Assembly (NCBI RefSeq): GCF_019754945.1
Contig: NZ_JAEUWU010000003.1
Location: 1 to 64,000 of the forward strand
DNA from: Corynebacterium pseudokroppenstedtii
GTDB lineage: Bacteria > Actinomycetota > Actinomycetes > Mycobacteriales > Mycobacteriaceae
Direction of reading: 5' to 3'
Length of the DNA stretch: 64,000 bases
Of the stretch, positions 1 through 9,310 are shown one piece after another (position 1 is the first letter of the stretch; each line of letters begins with the position of its first letter). The position numbers and the translations under genes were made by a program. Below the pieces are notes generated by a model. The model saw only the letters and a program-made list of their open reading frames with translations. It was not told the DNA's origin and searched no databases.

Positions 1-86
1 CACCACACACATTTTTTGTATAGGCACACCCGAGGGTCGGGCGGGCACACCTGTATCTAGTAGTCAATCCGGATTTGCTCGACGCG

Positions 87-118
87 GGGGAGCCCGATAC
101 TCGGGCTAAACAATCCCC
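87..118 (-). terminator. Hairpin downstream of the aminotransferase
   Basis: A perfect 6-bp stem (gcccga at 92-97, tcgggc at 101-106) with a 3-nt loop is extended by gggg (87-90) against cccc (115-118). It lies about 40 nt beyond the stop of the minus-strand aminotransferase. There is no T tract on the minus side, so a terminator role is only inferred. Confidence 0.35.
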
Positions 119-154
119 ACGCCAGCGTCCACTACGTTTTCGTTCGCGTCGGCA

Positions 155-1374
155 CTATTTTGCTTCTGCCCACGCGGTCAACTTGTCAACGGCATCGTCA
201 ATGACGTTCGCCTTTTTACAAAAAGCCCACCGAACCAGGGTCCGATACTGTTCTTCATCGTCAACAAACGCGGTGACTGGAATAGCTGCAACGCCAGCAT
301 CCTTCGGAAGAGCAAGACAGAAGTCATCTGCGGTCATGTTCTTCGTCGCCTCGCACGTTGAGATGTCGGTAACCACGAAATATGACCCGTCACTGGGGTA
401 CACGGTCATGCCGATGTCCCCACACACCTTCGCCATCTTTTTATAGTTGCTTTCCAACCGCTGGCTGAGTCCTTCGACCCAATCAGCTTCCTCGCGTAAC
501 GCGTACGCGACGGCCGGTTGAAAAGGAGTGGCCCCCACAAACGACATATATTGCTTCGCTGTGATCGCCGCATCAACGAGCGGGGCAGGTCCCATGACCC
601 AGCCGGTCTTCCAGCCCGTCGCATTAAAGGACTTCGCCGTCGAGGAGACCGTCACAGTTCGCTCGCGCAAACTTCCCACGGACGCTACAGGTACGTGGCG
701 CGCTCCACTAAACACCAGGTGCTCATAGACTTCGTCGGAAAGCACAAGGCAGTCGTGAGCTTCGGCAACTTCGCTGATTGCCAGTATTTCGTTGGTCGTA
801 AATACGTGCCCTGTCGGATTGTGAGGAGTGTTGACAACAATCATCCTCGTGTTATCCGAGACAGTGCGGCGCAGTGCCTCAACATCTAATGCCCAGCGCG
901 GGGCCCCTGCTCGTCAGTCGTTGGGAGCAGCGGGACCGCTACATGGTGGCCGCCCGCCAACCTCACCGCAGCTGCATAAGCGTCGTAATACGGTTCGATA
1001 AGGACCACTTCAGAGCCGGGCTCGACTAACGCCAAAATGGACGCTGCTATACCTTCCGTAGCACCGACGGTCACGGCAACCTCGGTATCCGGATCAAATA
1101 CTTGACCGTAGCTCTGCTCGCGATTGGCGGATATTGCTTTGCGCAGCTCCGGCACGCCTCGACCTGGGGCGTACTGGTTATTGCCCGACAAAATCTGCTC
1201 AGAGGCGATCTCCAGCATCCTTCGTGGGCCGTCGCTGTCCGGAAAACCCTGGCCCAAGTTAATAGCATTGTTCTCTACTGCTAACCGGGTGATGCGCGAA
1301 AAGATCGTCTCAGGGATGTCACGGAGGCGCGACACGATCGGTGAAGATAAAAGTGAACCGCTCTGTTCAGTCAT
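155..1374 (-). pseudogene. Class I/II PLP-dependent aminotransferase (DapC/Rv0858c-like), frameshifted
   Basis: Two adjacent reading frames together make one fold-type I aminotransferase. The N-terminal part (start MTEQSG at 1374) has the family motifs INLGQGFPD, NQYAPGRGVPELR and VGATEGI. It runs out of frame at a GGGGCCCC stretch near 898-905. The C-terminal frame resumes with RWALDVEAL and continues VVNTPHNPTG, SDEVYEHLVF and the PLP-lysine motif SSTAKSFNATGWKTGW, ending at 155. One extra G in the homopolymer would restore a full protein of about 405 residues. By synteny with Rv0858c it would be an N-succinyldiaminopimelate or related aminotransferase; kynurenine-type or cysteine-conjugate activity is also possible. 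Either the gene is inactivated or the base call is wrong. Confidence 0.8.
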
Positions 1375-1507
1375 GGAGCCATTGTAAACACCATCGCGGA
1401 TGACACCGCAGACAGGGCTGGTCATGAGTGGCCGGCGGCTCCGGGAAACACGCCGGCTCTGTAAACACAACGGCCGTATGAACTAGCCGGGTATATAAAA
1501 TAGCCGC

Positions 1508-2665
1508 ATGGCCAACAAACCCACCTCTGGATCTTCATCGTCTTCTGCGTCCCCAACCACTACACCGTCTTCCGCATCGGCCGGCACCTCTGCCGGTACC
1601 TCTGGCTCGGCCGGTTCTTCTGCGGGTAACACCTCGGTGGGTCGGCAGGATGATGTGCTTGCGGGGAACCCGATCCTCACTCCGGAACAACAGCTTGACC
1701 AGATCGCGAGCTTTATCTCGGTCCACTACAAAGAGGTGTGGGACATTATTTCTTCCCCGGGGGATTTCTCCACCGAGCACGAGCAGCAAGCACCCGGGGA
1801 GCAACGCCAGTTGCAAGAGGACGCCGAGCAGGCAGTGGGGCGGCTCAACGACATCGTGACGCATACCTCGCAGCTTGTTCTCGGGGTGGGCCTCGACCAC
1901 TCCATCCCGGGCGTGGCATTCACGTCGAACGGTCCGGACATACACACCGTCGATGGCAACACCGCAGTCTTCGTCCCCTCCACCCCCACAGGGCGGATAG
2001 CAGTATCGCTACATGGTGGCCCGGGGTGGCACGGATCAGGACAGGAACTCGAGATTTTCTGGCGGCCAACCATCGCCGCCGTAGCAGAGCTCTCCGGCAC
2101 AACAATTGTCGACGTCGACTATCAGCTTCCCCTCATACGACGGCGTCTTTCTGACGATGCGCAAGGGAACGCTGTGTACAGCGATCACGCCGAGGGAACA
2201 GAAGGAATCATCCGTGATGCGCTTACGGCAGTCGACGCGGCAGAGGAGGTGCTCAGCAATATCCCGAGCGATACACACGAATCAGACAGCACCACCTCTA
2301 CGCACGACGAGGCCCGAGGCTACGACATAGTGGCCTTCGGTAGCGGTACATCGGCTGGGCTGGAGCTCGCAGCCAAGTGGAACAGCGAGCGCATTGTTCT
2401 GCAGCATCCTCGGCTATTCCAGACCAACCCAGAGAACGAAACATGGCGGAACCACGATTTCAGCCAGACCCAAATTCTTGTTCAGAAAGCCACGTGTGAC
2501 ACCATCGCCGTCGATCCAGAAGCGATTGCTCATAACCTTGAAGAGCTAGGAGCAAGCACAACAGTGACCGAGCACCTTGGCTACCACGTGTTGGCTACTC
2601 CGGCGGTACAAAGAGAGTGCGCCCAGGAAGCCGCCAACTTCCTCCAGAACGGGTCTGTTCGCTAA
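1508..2665 (+). CDS. Alpha/beta-hydrolase fold protein with low-complexity N-terminus
   Basis: This 385-residue protein opens with about 50 residues rich in Ser, Thr, Ala and Gly, with no clear signal peptide. The body carries the oxyanion-hole motif SLHGGPGW (about residue 163) followed by TTIVDVDYQLP, as in the HGG(P/G) esterase and prolyl-peptidase branch of the alpha/beta hydrolases. FGSGTSAGLEL (about residue 278) sits where the nucleophile elbow G-x-S-x-G is expected. A late His (LGYHVL) could complete the triad. The substrate is unknown. It is divergent from the aminotransferase, with only about 130 bp between starts. Confidence 0.75.
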   Translation: MANKPTSGSSSSSASPTTTPSSASAGTSAGTSGSAGSSAGNTSVGRQDDVLAGNPILTPEQQLDQIASFISVHYKEVWDIISSPGDFSTEHEQQAPGEQRQLQEDAEQAVGRLNDIVTHTSQLVLGVGLDHSIPGVAFTSNGPDIHTVDGNTAVFVPSTPTGRIAVSLHGGPGWHGSGQELEIFWRPTIAAVAELSGTTIVDVDYQLPLIRRRLSDDAQGNAVYSDHAEGTEGIIRDALTAVDAAEEVLSNIPSDTHESDSTTSTHDEARGYDIVAFGSGTSAGLELAAKWNSERIVLQHPRLFQTNPENETWRNHDFSQTQILVQKATCDTIAVDPEAIAHNLEELGASTTVTEHLGYHVLATPAVQRECAQEAANFLQNGSVR

Positions 2666-2716
2666 GGATCGTTTCACTGAGGTTTGGCACCAAGGGGTTG
2701 TCGCCCACGCCGTCAG

Positions 2717-3358
2717 CTAAAGCGGCAGGAGGTTCCGTTTCGCGCCCATCACGTCGTCAATGCGATCAAGATTGTCGGCCAGCATTTTCCACTGTTGGGG
2801 TGCAATAGCAGCCTCGGCATCGCGCACAACGTTCTGGTTCTTCGTCGCCCACCCAATCGGCATGGGATTAATCTCATCCCACCGATCCTTATGCTGGACC
2901 GACCGCGTCGCCGTGACAGCTACCGACGGAATACGTTCGCCGACCTCACGAACCGTACCCGGAACTCGTGCCACCGTTCGCGCAGACAGCGCCCACCGTG
3001 GCTCATCATCCGCATTCACTGACGTATTCACCAACGCCATGATCTCAACGTCGTGAGGATTCACGCGAGCAACCATCGCCGGCGCCAGCTCATATCGGTC
3101 ATACAACGACTGTCCCGAACCCACCATGCGGGGAATGACCTGGACCATCACCAGGCTAAACAGCCCGAAAAGCCCCAGAACTATAGCGAACAACACGAAG
3201 GCGCCGTCGTGGCCCGCAAAGATAAAAATGAGGACAGCTGCAACAACGAGGATCCCGCCGAGGACGCCGGCACTCACCTGGAGCCGGCGGGAATCTCGCA
3301 CAAACTCATTATGTTGGCGGTTAAAAGCCTCGTCCACGGTGAACTGAAAAGTGCTCAT
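2717..3358 (-). CDS. DUF3239 family membrane protein
   Basis: From ATG 3358 (MSTFQFTVDEAF) this is 213 residues. Two hydrophobic helices (VSAGVLGGILVVAAVLIFIF and the segment around FVLFAIVLGLFGLFSLVM) follow about 25 cytoplasmic residues; the rest is a soluble C-terminal domain. It resembles actinobacterial DUF3239 proteins, whose function is unknown. The start at 3358 is preferred over 3376 because it lies 5 nt past the helicase stop and has GAGG upstream at usable spacing. It is probably the last gene of the helicase operon. Confidence 0.7.
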   Translation of the reverse strand: MSTFQFTVDEAFNRQHNEFVRDSRRLQVSAGVLGGILVVAAVLIFIFAGHDGAFVLFAIVLGLFGLFSLVMVQVIPRMVGSGQSLYDRYELAPAMVARVNPHDVEIMALVNTSVNADDEPRWALSARTVARVPGTVREVGERIPSVAVTATRSVQHKDRWDEINPMPIGWATKNQNVVRDAEAAIAPQQWKMLADNLDRIDDVMGAKRNLLPL

Positions 3359-3362
3359 GGTG

Positions 3363-5039
3363 TTAGTCATCCTCAAGGTCCGGTAAATCCGCCGAGTTCA
3401 CAATCCGGTACGCATACCCCTGCTCAGCCAAGAAACGCTGACGATGGGCCGCATACTCGGCGTCGATCGTATCGCGCGACACCACTGTGTAGAAATGCGC
3501 ACTCCCGCCGTCTCGCTTGGGGCGCATCAGCCGGCCCAGACGCTGCGCTTCTTCCTGCCGCGAACCGAACGTCCCGGACACCTGAATAGCCAACGACGCT
3601 TCAGGTAAATCAATAGAGAAGTTCGCTACTTTACTGACGACGAGCGTCGAAATCTCTCCGGAGCGGAACTGTTCGAAAAGCTCCTCGCGCTTCTTATTCC
3701 GCGTCTTGCCGTCGATGAGGGGAGCGTCGAGCTTCTCGCTCAGCTCCTCCAACTGATCGATGTACGCGCCAATGATCAACGTCGGTTCGTTGGGGTGCTG
3801 GGCCATGATCTTCCGCACCACGCGGATCTTTGTTCCCGAGCACGCTGACAACCGGTACTTGTCCGACTTTTCCGCGGTGGCGTACACCATGCGCTCGGAC
3901 TCGGTCATCATGGACCGCACCTCAACGCATTCCGCCGGCGCAATCCAGCCCTGAGCCTCGATATCCTTCCACGGTGCGTCATAGCGCTTGGGCCCAATCA
4001 AGCTGAACACATCGCCCTCATGGCCATCCTCACGCACCAGCGTCGCCGTCAAACCCAAACGACGACGAGACTGCAGATCAGAGGTCAAGCGAAACACTGG
4101 GGCAGGCAACAGGTGCACCTCGTCATAAATAATGAGGCCCCAATCGCGCGAATCAAAGAGCTCCAGCGCCCGATACTCGCCGCGGGTCTTTCGGGTGACA
4201 ACCTGGTACGTGGCGATCGTCACCGGGCGAATTTCCTTCTTTTCGCCGGAGTACTCGCCGATCTCGTCTTCAGTGAGGGTGGTGCGCCGGATCAACTCGT
4301 CCCGCCACTGACGCCCCGACACCGTATTCGTCACCAGGATCAGCGTTGTTGTCTTGGACTTCGCCATGGCAGCTGCGCCGACCATCGTTTTACCTGCTCC
4401 ACATGGCAAAACGACGACGCCGGAGCCACCATCCCAAAACGAATCCGCCGCGAGTTTTTGATAATCACGAAGCTGCCAGTTCACGTTCTCCGTCGACAAG
4501 GAAATAGCGTGAGCCTCACCATCGACATAGCCCGCCTGGTCATCGGCAGGCCACCCGACCTTCAACAGCTCCTGCTTCAAGCGCCCGCGCTCGGAGGGGT
4601 GGACAGTCCATGCGTCATCCGCAATGGCAGACCCCAACATGGGCTTGATCTTCTTATGGCGAATCACCTCCGCCAGCACGGCCTTATCCGTCGCGTGCAG
4701 AACCAACCCGTGAATCGGATCTTTGTGCAACGTCAGGCGGCCATAGCGGCCCATCGTGTCGGCAATGTCCACCAACAGCGGCTGCGGAACAGGGAAGCGA
4801 GAATAATTCTCCAGCACGTCGACAACCTGTTCAGCATCGTGCCCGGCAGCGCGCGCATTCCACAACGCCAGCGGCGTAATCCGGTACGTGTGGATGTGCT
4901 CAGGTGCTCGCTCAAGCTCAGCAAACGGGGCCAAAGCAGCACGGGCCTCCTCGGCCTTCGGATGATCAATTTCAAGCAGAACTGTCTTATCTGATTGAAC
5001 AATAAGAGGCCCATCGAAGGCGTTAGTGCCCTGCGCCAT
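3363..5039 (-). CDS. ercc3: XPB/Rad25-family DNA repair helicase
   Basis: This 558-residue superfamily 2 helicase is orthologous by content and context to M. tuberculosis Rv0861c. Walker A is GAGKT at residues 214-218 and the DEVH box is at 306-309. Motif III reads LGLTATLVREDG and includes the XPB-specific RED loop. Motif VI is QEEAQRLGRLMRPK. The N-terminal 190 residues form the damage-recognition-like domain. The family unwinds DNA 3'-5' using ATP; its physiological role in actinobacteria is presumed repair. The start has a strong AAGGAAAGGG ribosome site. It is co-directional with the 907-residue partner upstream. Confidence 0.93.
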   Translation of the reverse strand: MAQGTNAFDGPLIVQSDKTVLLEIDHPKAEEARAALAPFAELERAPEHIHTYRITPLALWNARAAGHDAEQVVDVLENYSRFPVPQPLLVDIADTMGRYGRLTLHKDPIHGLVLHATDKAVLAEVIRHKKIKPMLGSAIADDAWTVHPSERGRLKQELLKVGWPADDQAGYVDGEAHAISLSTENVNWQLRDYQKLAADSFWDGGSGVVVLPCGAGKTMVGAAAMAKSKTTTLILVTNTVSGRQWRDELIRRTTLTEDEIGEYSGEKKEIRPVTIATYQVVTRKTRGEYRALELFDSRDWGLIIYDEVHLLPAPVFRLTSDLQSRRRLGLTATLVREDGHEGDVFSLIGPKRYDAPWKDIEAQGWIAPAECVEVRSMMTESERMVYATAEKSDKYRLSACSGTKIRVVRKIMAQHPNEPTLIIGAYIDQLEELSEKLDAPLIDGKTRNKKREELFEQFRSGEISTLVVSKVANFSIDLPEASLAIQVSGTFGSRQEEAQRLGRLMRPKRDGGSAHFYTVVSRDTIDAEYAAHRQRFLAEQGYAYRIVNSADLPDLEDD

Positions 5040-5056
5040 ACAAACCCTTTCCTTTC

Positions 5057-5137
5057 GTGCTCAGCGGTCCATGAGCCGCGTTCACCGGCCCATCACTGCG
5101 ATTAGCGCTCCATGCCTGTGCTCAGCGGTCCATGAGC
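5057..5137. repeat. 20-bp direct repeat spanning the end of the helicase-partner gene
   Basis: The 20-mer gtgctcagcggtccatgagc occurs perfectly at 5057-5076 and again at 5118-5137, 61 bp apart. The second copy contains the stop codon and last four codons (LMDR) of the upstream minus-strand gene; the first lies in the short gap before the XPB helicase. Shorter variants (ccggcccat, gcgctccatg) lie between them, suggesting tandem duplication of a coding end. Confidence 0.8.
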
Positions 5138-7845
5138 GTAATGCTTGTGACATGGTGGAACGCAATACGTCGAACTTCCGACGAATGAACGTCGAATCCA
5201 TCGAAATAGCCCGATGTCACGGTCAACGGCTCCATGCGGTATCGCTTGGTTGCGCCATTCTTCTCAACGTACGTCACAATGACCTGCATTCCCGACCGCG
5301 CATAATGAGAAAGCTGCGGAACCCAATCCTGCGGGTGAGTGAGAACTCGGCCCTCAACGTCATCGGCATCCTCCCGACGAACCGCGGCAATCGCACCAGC
5401 AATGCCGCCCTCAGGAGTGGGCGTCACGTTCACCGAATACCGAGTCAGCGTCTCGGACTCATCCGCTGGTGAGAGATCAAAGCGGCTATCAAACCGGGCA
5501 ACCGAATCCGACTGTACCGCCATGCCACCAGCGTCTTCCTGGACAACCTGGAACCCTTCGGCAGCCACATCCCTCAACGCCGTCGCCAGCGGTACAGAGC
5601 CCACCAACACCGTCGGCACGATTTTTCGTAAACCTGCCGACGACGCTGCAGGAGAAGCCAGAACATCCTCGACGACCTGCGGGTCATCAATGCGCAAATA
5701 ACACGAGGCCTCGCCACCGCGCACCGATCCATAGAAGCGGCCCACGTCGTTAATGAGGAAAGTGAGCCCCTGGGGAACACCATTGAGCACCCGAAGCGAC
5801 AGAAACGACGAAATATCCTCAGGCGTGAGGCCCGACGCCATCCCGCGGCGGAGACTGTCCTCCGACACTCTGTACAGCGTTGCCAGCCCGGGGCTTTCCA
5901 CGTCGGCAATACGATCCATCATGCTCGTTGTCGTGTCATCAAGAGGACTAGGAGCAAGAACGGTCATATCGCCTTGAGCAATCAGTGTCGACGACGGTGC
6001 AGGAAACGAGGCCTGGCAGTGCCGGATCAAAGCGACGACATACGCGTCGTAGAGCGACAAATCTGCCGTCGACGAACCTGTTGTGTTTGACTGAGAGCTA
6101 CCGATGTCCTCTTTGCTCTCCACCGAATCGCTCCCCACCGACGTTGGCTGGGACGTCGGCTGAGAAGCGTAGGTGCGCGACAGGCGTAGCACGTAATCGG
6201 CCATCGGCGTGGAATGTGTCTCGCGATTTGGGGGAATGTCGCGGAACAGGGGGAGGAGAATGTCCGTAACCCCAGTGGTTGCCCTCCCGGAGATAAGCCC
6301 GAACGCCTCCGCATTCGCAACCATACTTGGGACAGCCTGCGGATCCATGTACACCACATGCTGCGGATACATGTACCCGTACGCCGAGTACACATCCTCC
6401 GTTTTCCCGGTTGCGGAAGGATCAAAACCACGCGCCGCGGACAAGAGGTGCCGACGCAAAACGAGAGCACCCGGCGACACCGTCTCCTCGTCGAAGACAT
6501 TGATATTCTTGCCGTCTTCATCCTTGCCGACGACCCACGTCTGTGCCAGAGACCCAAACCATCCCATCGCCAGCAGCGCCCACTGCGTGCCGGCATCGGC
6601 GTGGATCCACTCTTCGGCCAGACGCGTCGGGCCCCACCACCCGTAATCCGCCTCATCGTAGAGAGCTTCCGGATCGCCCCAGTCGAGAAAGCCGAGGTCA
6701 CGGGCCAGCTCAAGGAGGGTAATGAGCCTCATGCGGGTAAGCCCGATATCCGACAATTCTTTTTCCGCTCGCCGCAGTTCGCGGACGCCGATTTCCGAAT
6801 TGCGCAGCGCCTTAAACGGTGTGCGTGCGGCGAACCGCAAGAGCTCCCGCATATGGAACAAGGTCAGGGACACTTCTGCAGCGGCTGCCGACGATAACTG
6901 CGCGCGTGCCGGGGAGACGGTTCCGATAATGTCATCGGGCGTCTCCTTCATCGGAATGGGCGACGGCGGGAAATGAAAGCCTTCCGGCGGGCGGAGGGAC
7001 GTCGGCACGAAATTGTCGTGTCGTCCTGCGAGGTAGTTATGGACGCGGAGGGGAAGCCGGACATAGACGTCGGCAGGTGGATGCGGTGCGGATCCGCTCG
7101 CGTCGGAACGCTGAGTGCCGCTTGGTGTGCGGCCTTTGTGTGCCGACGAGGGACGCCCAGCCGATTGAACGGTGTCGTACACCTCCAGCAAACCTAGTGA
7201 AATGAGGTGAGGAACGGGGGCAGAAGGATCCGAGTTTTTTGCGGGGGAATGGACTCCTCGGCCACCTGCGTCGTGGAGACGCTGTAGCACACGACGTTCT
7301 TGGGGAGTTACCGTGTCCAGTAAAGCTGTCCAGTCCTCACCTGTCGGCAAGGGGGGTTCGATGAACGCAATTTGCGAGGTCAGCGACCGTACCGCGTCGG
7401 GTACCACCCGGAACTGGGAGTTCACTGTGGCGTGATCCGCGGTATCGGGGAAGGGGAGGCCCCAGACAAGCCCATGCTCTGACAAGTATTCCAAGGCGGA
7501 GAGAACATGATGTTTCGTCGGCATGGATGATTCATCGACACCGACCTGGGCCAATGACTTCGTGAGGCGGTCGTAGAGATCCGACACAGTGAGTGGGCCG
7601 CTGTTCCGGCCGTGATCCGTCAGATTGGCCATGGCCTCGAGGCAGGCCGACGACAGCATATCGAGTGCTTCCACAGTTTGCGTGACCGTAAAAGGGCTGG
7701 TCAGCCGCGCAGCTAGTTGGCTACTGCCGGCGGGCATCGGGAAGAGATTCTCCAGGCGCTCGCGAAGAATCAGCGAGAGTTGATCGTCGCTAATCTGTGA
7801 GAGCCACTCAGATAAGCGATCGGGAACGGAACCGGGAGAAGACAT
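5122..7845 (-). CDS. Helicase-associated protein (Helicase_C_3 domain), XPB partner
   Basis: A 907-residue protein matching the Rv0862c type that is always encoded beside actinobacterial XPB. The N-terminus (LSEWLSQISDDQLSLILRER) and winged-helix-like segments are followed by an Arg-rich middle. A Ser/Thr/Gln-rich linker lies at about residues 555-595. The C-terminal helicase-conserved domain includes GDMTVLAPSPLD, SGLTPEDISSFL and VPQGLTFLINDVGR. It lacks Walker motifs of its own. Inference: it modulates or recruits the helicase encoded 82 bp downstream. Transcription starts near 7850, divergent from the small gene at 7920. Confidence 0.88.
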   Translation of the reverse strand: MSSPGSVPDRLSEWLSQISDDQLSLILRERLENLFPMPAGSSQLAARLTSPFTVTQTVEALDMLSSACLEAMANLTDHGRNSGPLTVSDLYDRLTKSLAQVGVDESSMPTKHHVLSALEYLSEHGLVWGLPFPDTADHATVNSQFRVVPDAVRSLTSQIAFIEPPLPTGEDWTALLDTVTPQERRVLQRLHDAGGRGVHSPAKNSDPSAPVPHLISLGLLEVYDTVQSAGRPSSAHKGRTPSGTQRSDASGSAPHPPADVYVRLPLRVHNYLAGRHDNFVPTSLRPPEGFHFPPSPIPMKETPDDIIGTVSPARAQLSSAAAAEVSLTLFHMRELLRFAARTPFKALRNSEIGVRELRRAEKELSDIGLTRMRLITLLELARDLGFLDWGDPEALYDEADYGWWGPTRLAEEWIHADAGTQWALLAMGWFGSLAQTWVVGKDEDGKNINVFDEETVSPGALVLRRHLLSAARGFDPSATGKTEDVYSAYGYMYPQHVVYMDPQAVPSMVANAEAFGLISGRATTGVTDILLPLFRDIPPNRETHSTPMADYVLRLSRTYASQPTSQPTSVGSDSVESKEDIGSSQSNTTGSSTADLSLYDAYVVALIRHCQASFPAPSSTLIAQGDMTVLAPSPLDDTTTSMMDRIADVESPGLATLYRVSEDSLRRGMASGLTPEDISSFLSLRVLNGVPQGLTFLINDVGRFYGSVRGGEASCYLRIDDPQVVEDVLASPAASSAGLRKIVPTVLVGSVPLATALRDVAAEGFQVVQEDAGGMAVQSDSVARFDSRFDLSPADESETLTRYSVNVTPTPEGGIAGAIAAVRREDADDVEGRVLTHPQDWVPQLSHYARSGMQVIVTYVEKNGATKRYRMEPLTVTSGYFDGFDVHSSEVRRIAFHHVTSITLMDR

Positions 7846-7919
7846 AAACCCCCATTCTAACCGGGGGCAATCGTTCTTAGTAGGGTGACTAATACGTACT
7901 GATCTGAAAAGATGGAGCC

Positions 7920-8120
7920 ATGGCGAAAGATAAAGAACAATATGTTGATCCAGGTTGGCCTCAGCATTTAGAGGAGGGCGAGCACCCCGTGACAGAGGTG
8001 GTCTCCCACGTGCCGGGCGCGACGAGCCCCTACGGTGAGGACACGAAGTTCCCTGTCGATTCCAGCGAGCTTAATTACGTTCACCCGTACACCCCTGTGA
8101 ACAGGCCTTTTAAGCGCTAA
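7920..8120 (+). CDS. Small conserved hypothetical protein
   Basis: A 66-residue acidic protein starting MAKDKEQYVDPGWPQHLEEG, with a GGAG just before the ATG. It has no membrane segment or cysteine. Its position, divergent from the helicase partner, matches the small conserved gene found there in mycobacteria (Rv0863), and this is the main support for it being real. Function is unknown. Confidence 0.65.
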   Translation: MAKDKEQYVDPGWPQHLEEGEHPVTEVVSHVPGATSPYGEDTKFPVDSSELNYVHPYTPVNRPFKR

Positions 8121-8240
8121 TTGCTGCCTAGCTGCGCGGTCGAGTGCTCGAGCGTGCCTCAACTGCGCACTGGTTGCTTGCCAACGTGTCTTAAGGTCCA
8201 GCGTGCCTAATGCCGGGCTCCCATAGCCTGGCCACATAGA

Positions 8241-8293
8241 ACGAACCCCTCGGGAGATGCCCATCAATGATGGTGTATCCCGAGGGGTGCTCG
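8241..8293. terminator. Bidirectional terminator between small gene and rpf
   Basis: A long hairpin has outer arms acccctcggga (8245-8255) and tcccgaggggt (8278-8288) and an inner stem ccatca/tgatgg. It lies between two convergent genes, 17 nt after the rpf stop. T tracts are weak on both sides. Confidence 0.7.
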
Positions 8294-8309
8294 TTATAAA
8301 ACGCGTTAT

Positions 8310-9092
8310 TTATGCAGCGCTGCGTGACGAGTGGAAGTTCTTCTCCACGGCGTCGTAAATCTTCGTAGCCTGGGCGGTGGCCTCGGCGTAACCGTTCACA
8401 GCTGCGCCAATGGCTTGATTGTAAGCACCAACGAGCTCGTCGTGATGAGCGTGGTAGTAATCCGTGATCACGGCGGGCATCGGAATGCCAGCTTTGTTGA
8501 AGGCAGCCTGGATGGTGTCGAAGATCTGGTCCAAGCTAGCGATGCTCTGCGTCGCGGCCAAGTCCGTCACGGCCTTCTGCGGAGTCGGAGCCTCTTCGGC
8601 TACGTCGGCAGGAGCCTGAGCTGCGGGTGCAGCGTTCTGGGCAGGTGCAGCCTCCTCAACAGGAGCGGCTGCGGGTTGAACGGCAGCCTGAGCACCATTA
8701 GCGTAGGCGTTATCGCGCTGAGAAGGGGCACTGCTCAACCCGAGCTGCGCGGAGCAAGCCGGCCAAGCGTTCCAGCCCTGCTCAGCGAGTACGCGCTCGC
8801 CGACCGTGATCTGCTGTTCACGGGTTGCCTGGTTAGCGGTAGCAGCGTATTCGGTTCCGCCGTATGCAGACCAGGTGGACGGTGCGAACTGCAGGCCACC
8901 CTGGAAGCCGTTGCCAGTGTTGATGCCCCAGTTGCCACCAGATTCGCACTGAGCTAAACGATCCCAATCGGAATCTGGCGCTGCCGACGCTGACGGAGCG
9001 ACAGCAATGCCGCTAGCCGTGATGGCCAAGCCTGACAGGGCAACCTTGGCGCCGGTAGAAATACGGTTGGTGTTCTTGGAGTGCTGTCCCAT
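8310..9092 (-). CDS. rpf1: Resuscitation-promoting factor (secreted lysozyme-like muralytic enzyme)
   Basis: From ATG 9092 the protein is 260 residues with a Sec signal peptide (GAKVALSGLAITASGIAV, cleavage near SASA-APDSD). The mature start is the Rpf catalytic domain: WDRLAQCESGGNW (catalytic Glu), GGLQFAPSTWSAYGG and GERVLAEQGWNAWPAC, with the two cysteines of the conserved disulfide. An Ala/Pro/Glu-rich linker and a C-terminal helical region follow; no LysM or G5 domain is present, so it is the short Rpf1 type. The enzyme cleaves peptidoglycan and promotes regrowth. A longer GTG start at 9164 exists but would bury the signal peptide. Confidence 0.9.
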   Translation of the reverse strand: MGQHSKNTNRISTGAKVALSGLAITASGIAVAPSASAAPDSDWDRLAQCESGGNWGINTGNGFQGGLQFAPSTWSAYGGTEYAATANQATREQQITVGERVLAEQGWNAWPACSAQLGLSSAPSQRDNAYANGAQAAVQPAAAPVEEAAPAQNAAPAAQAPADVAEEAPTPQKAVTDLAATQSIASLDQIFDTIQAAFNKAGIPMPAVITDYYHAHHDELVGAYNQAIGAAVNGYAEATAQATKIYDAVEKNFHSSRSAA

Positions 9093-9172
9093 AAAGGGGT
9101 ATAACCTCTCTGTGCGATAATCGGCGTCCTTGGCGGACCGCTTCTTGACGTACTGGACGGCCACGCTACATG

Positions 9173-9191
9173 AAGGTTACGAAAAGGTCAC
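9173..9191. promoter_or_regulatory. Candidate MtrA-binding direct repeat upstream of rpf1
   Basis: aaggttac (9173-9180), 3-nt spacer gaa, aaggtcac (9184-9191). This 8-3-8 layout matches the loosely conserved MtrA motif described for C. glutamicum, where rpf genes are among the targets. It lies 81-99 nt upstream of the rpf1 ATG. The assignment is inference from layout only. Confidence 0.4.
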
Positions 9192-9294
9192 ATTCCGGTA
9201 GCGACTTGGGGTCGGTCCCGAGCGAGTAACATGGGTAACAGTGCAGCGTAAAGCTATATTTTGACCGAATTATTGACGAAAAGTGCCGTTAAAA

Positions 9295-9310
9295 TGTGAT
9301 TAAGAACACT
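9295..9310. promoter_or_regulatory. Possible GlxR (CRP-type) site
   Basis: tgtgattaagaacact matches TGTGA-N6-TCACA at 8 of 10 fixed positions. It lies about 200 bp upstream of rpf1 and 240 bp upstream of the cold-shock gene. GlxR is known to act on corynebacterial rpf genes. Confidence 0.3.

Noticed and set aside
4020..4994. 324-codon open frame antisense to the XPB helicase
   Set aside because: No recognisable domain; the opposite strand encodes every helicase motif.
9093..9300. c-di-AMP (ydaO) riboswitch upstream of rpf1
   Set aside because: The conserved blocks of that class were not found on the minus strand; only short hairpins are present.
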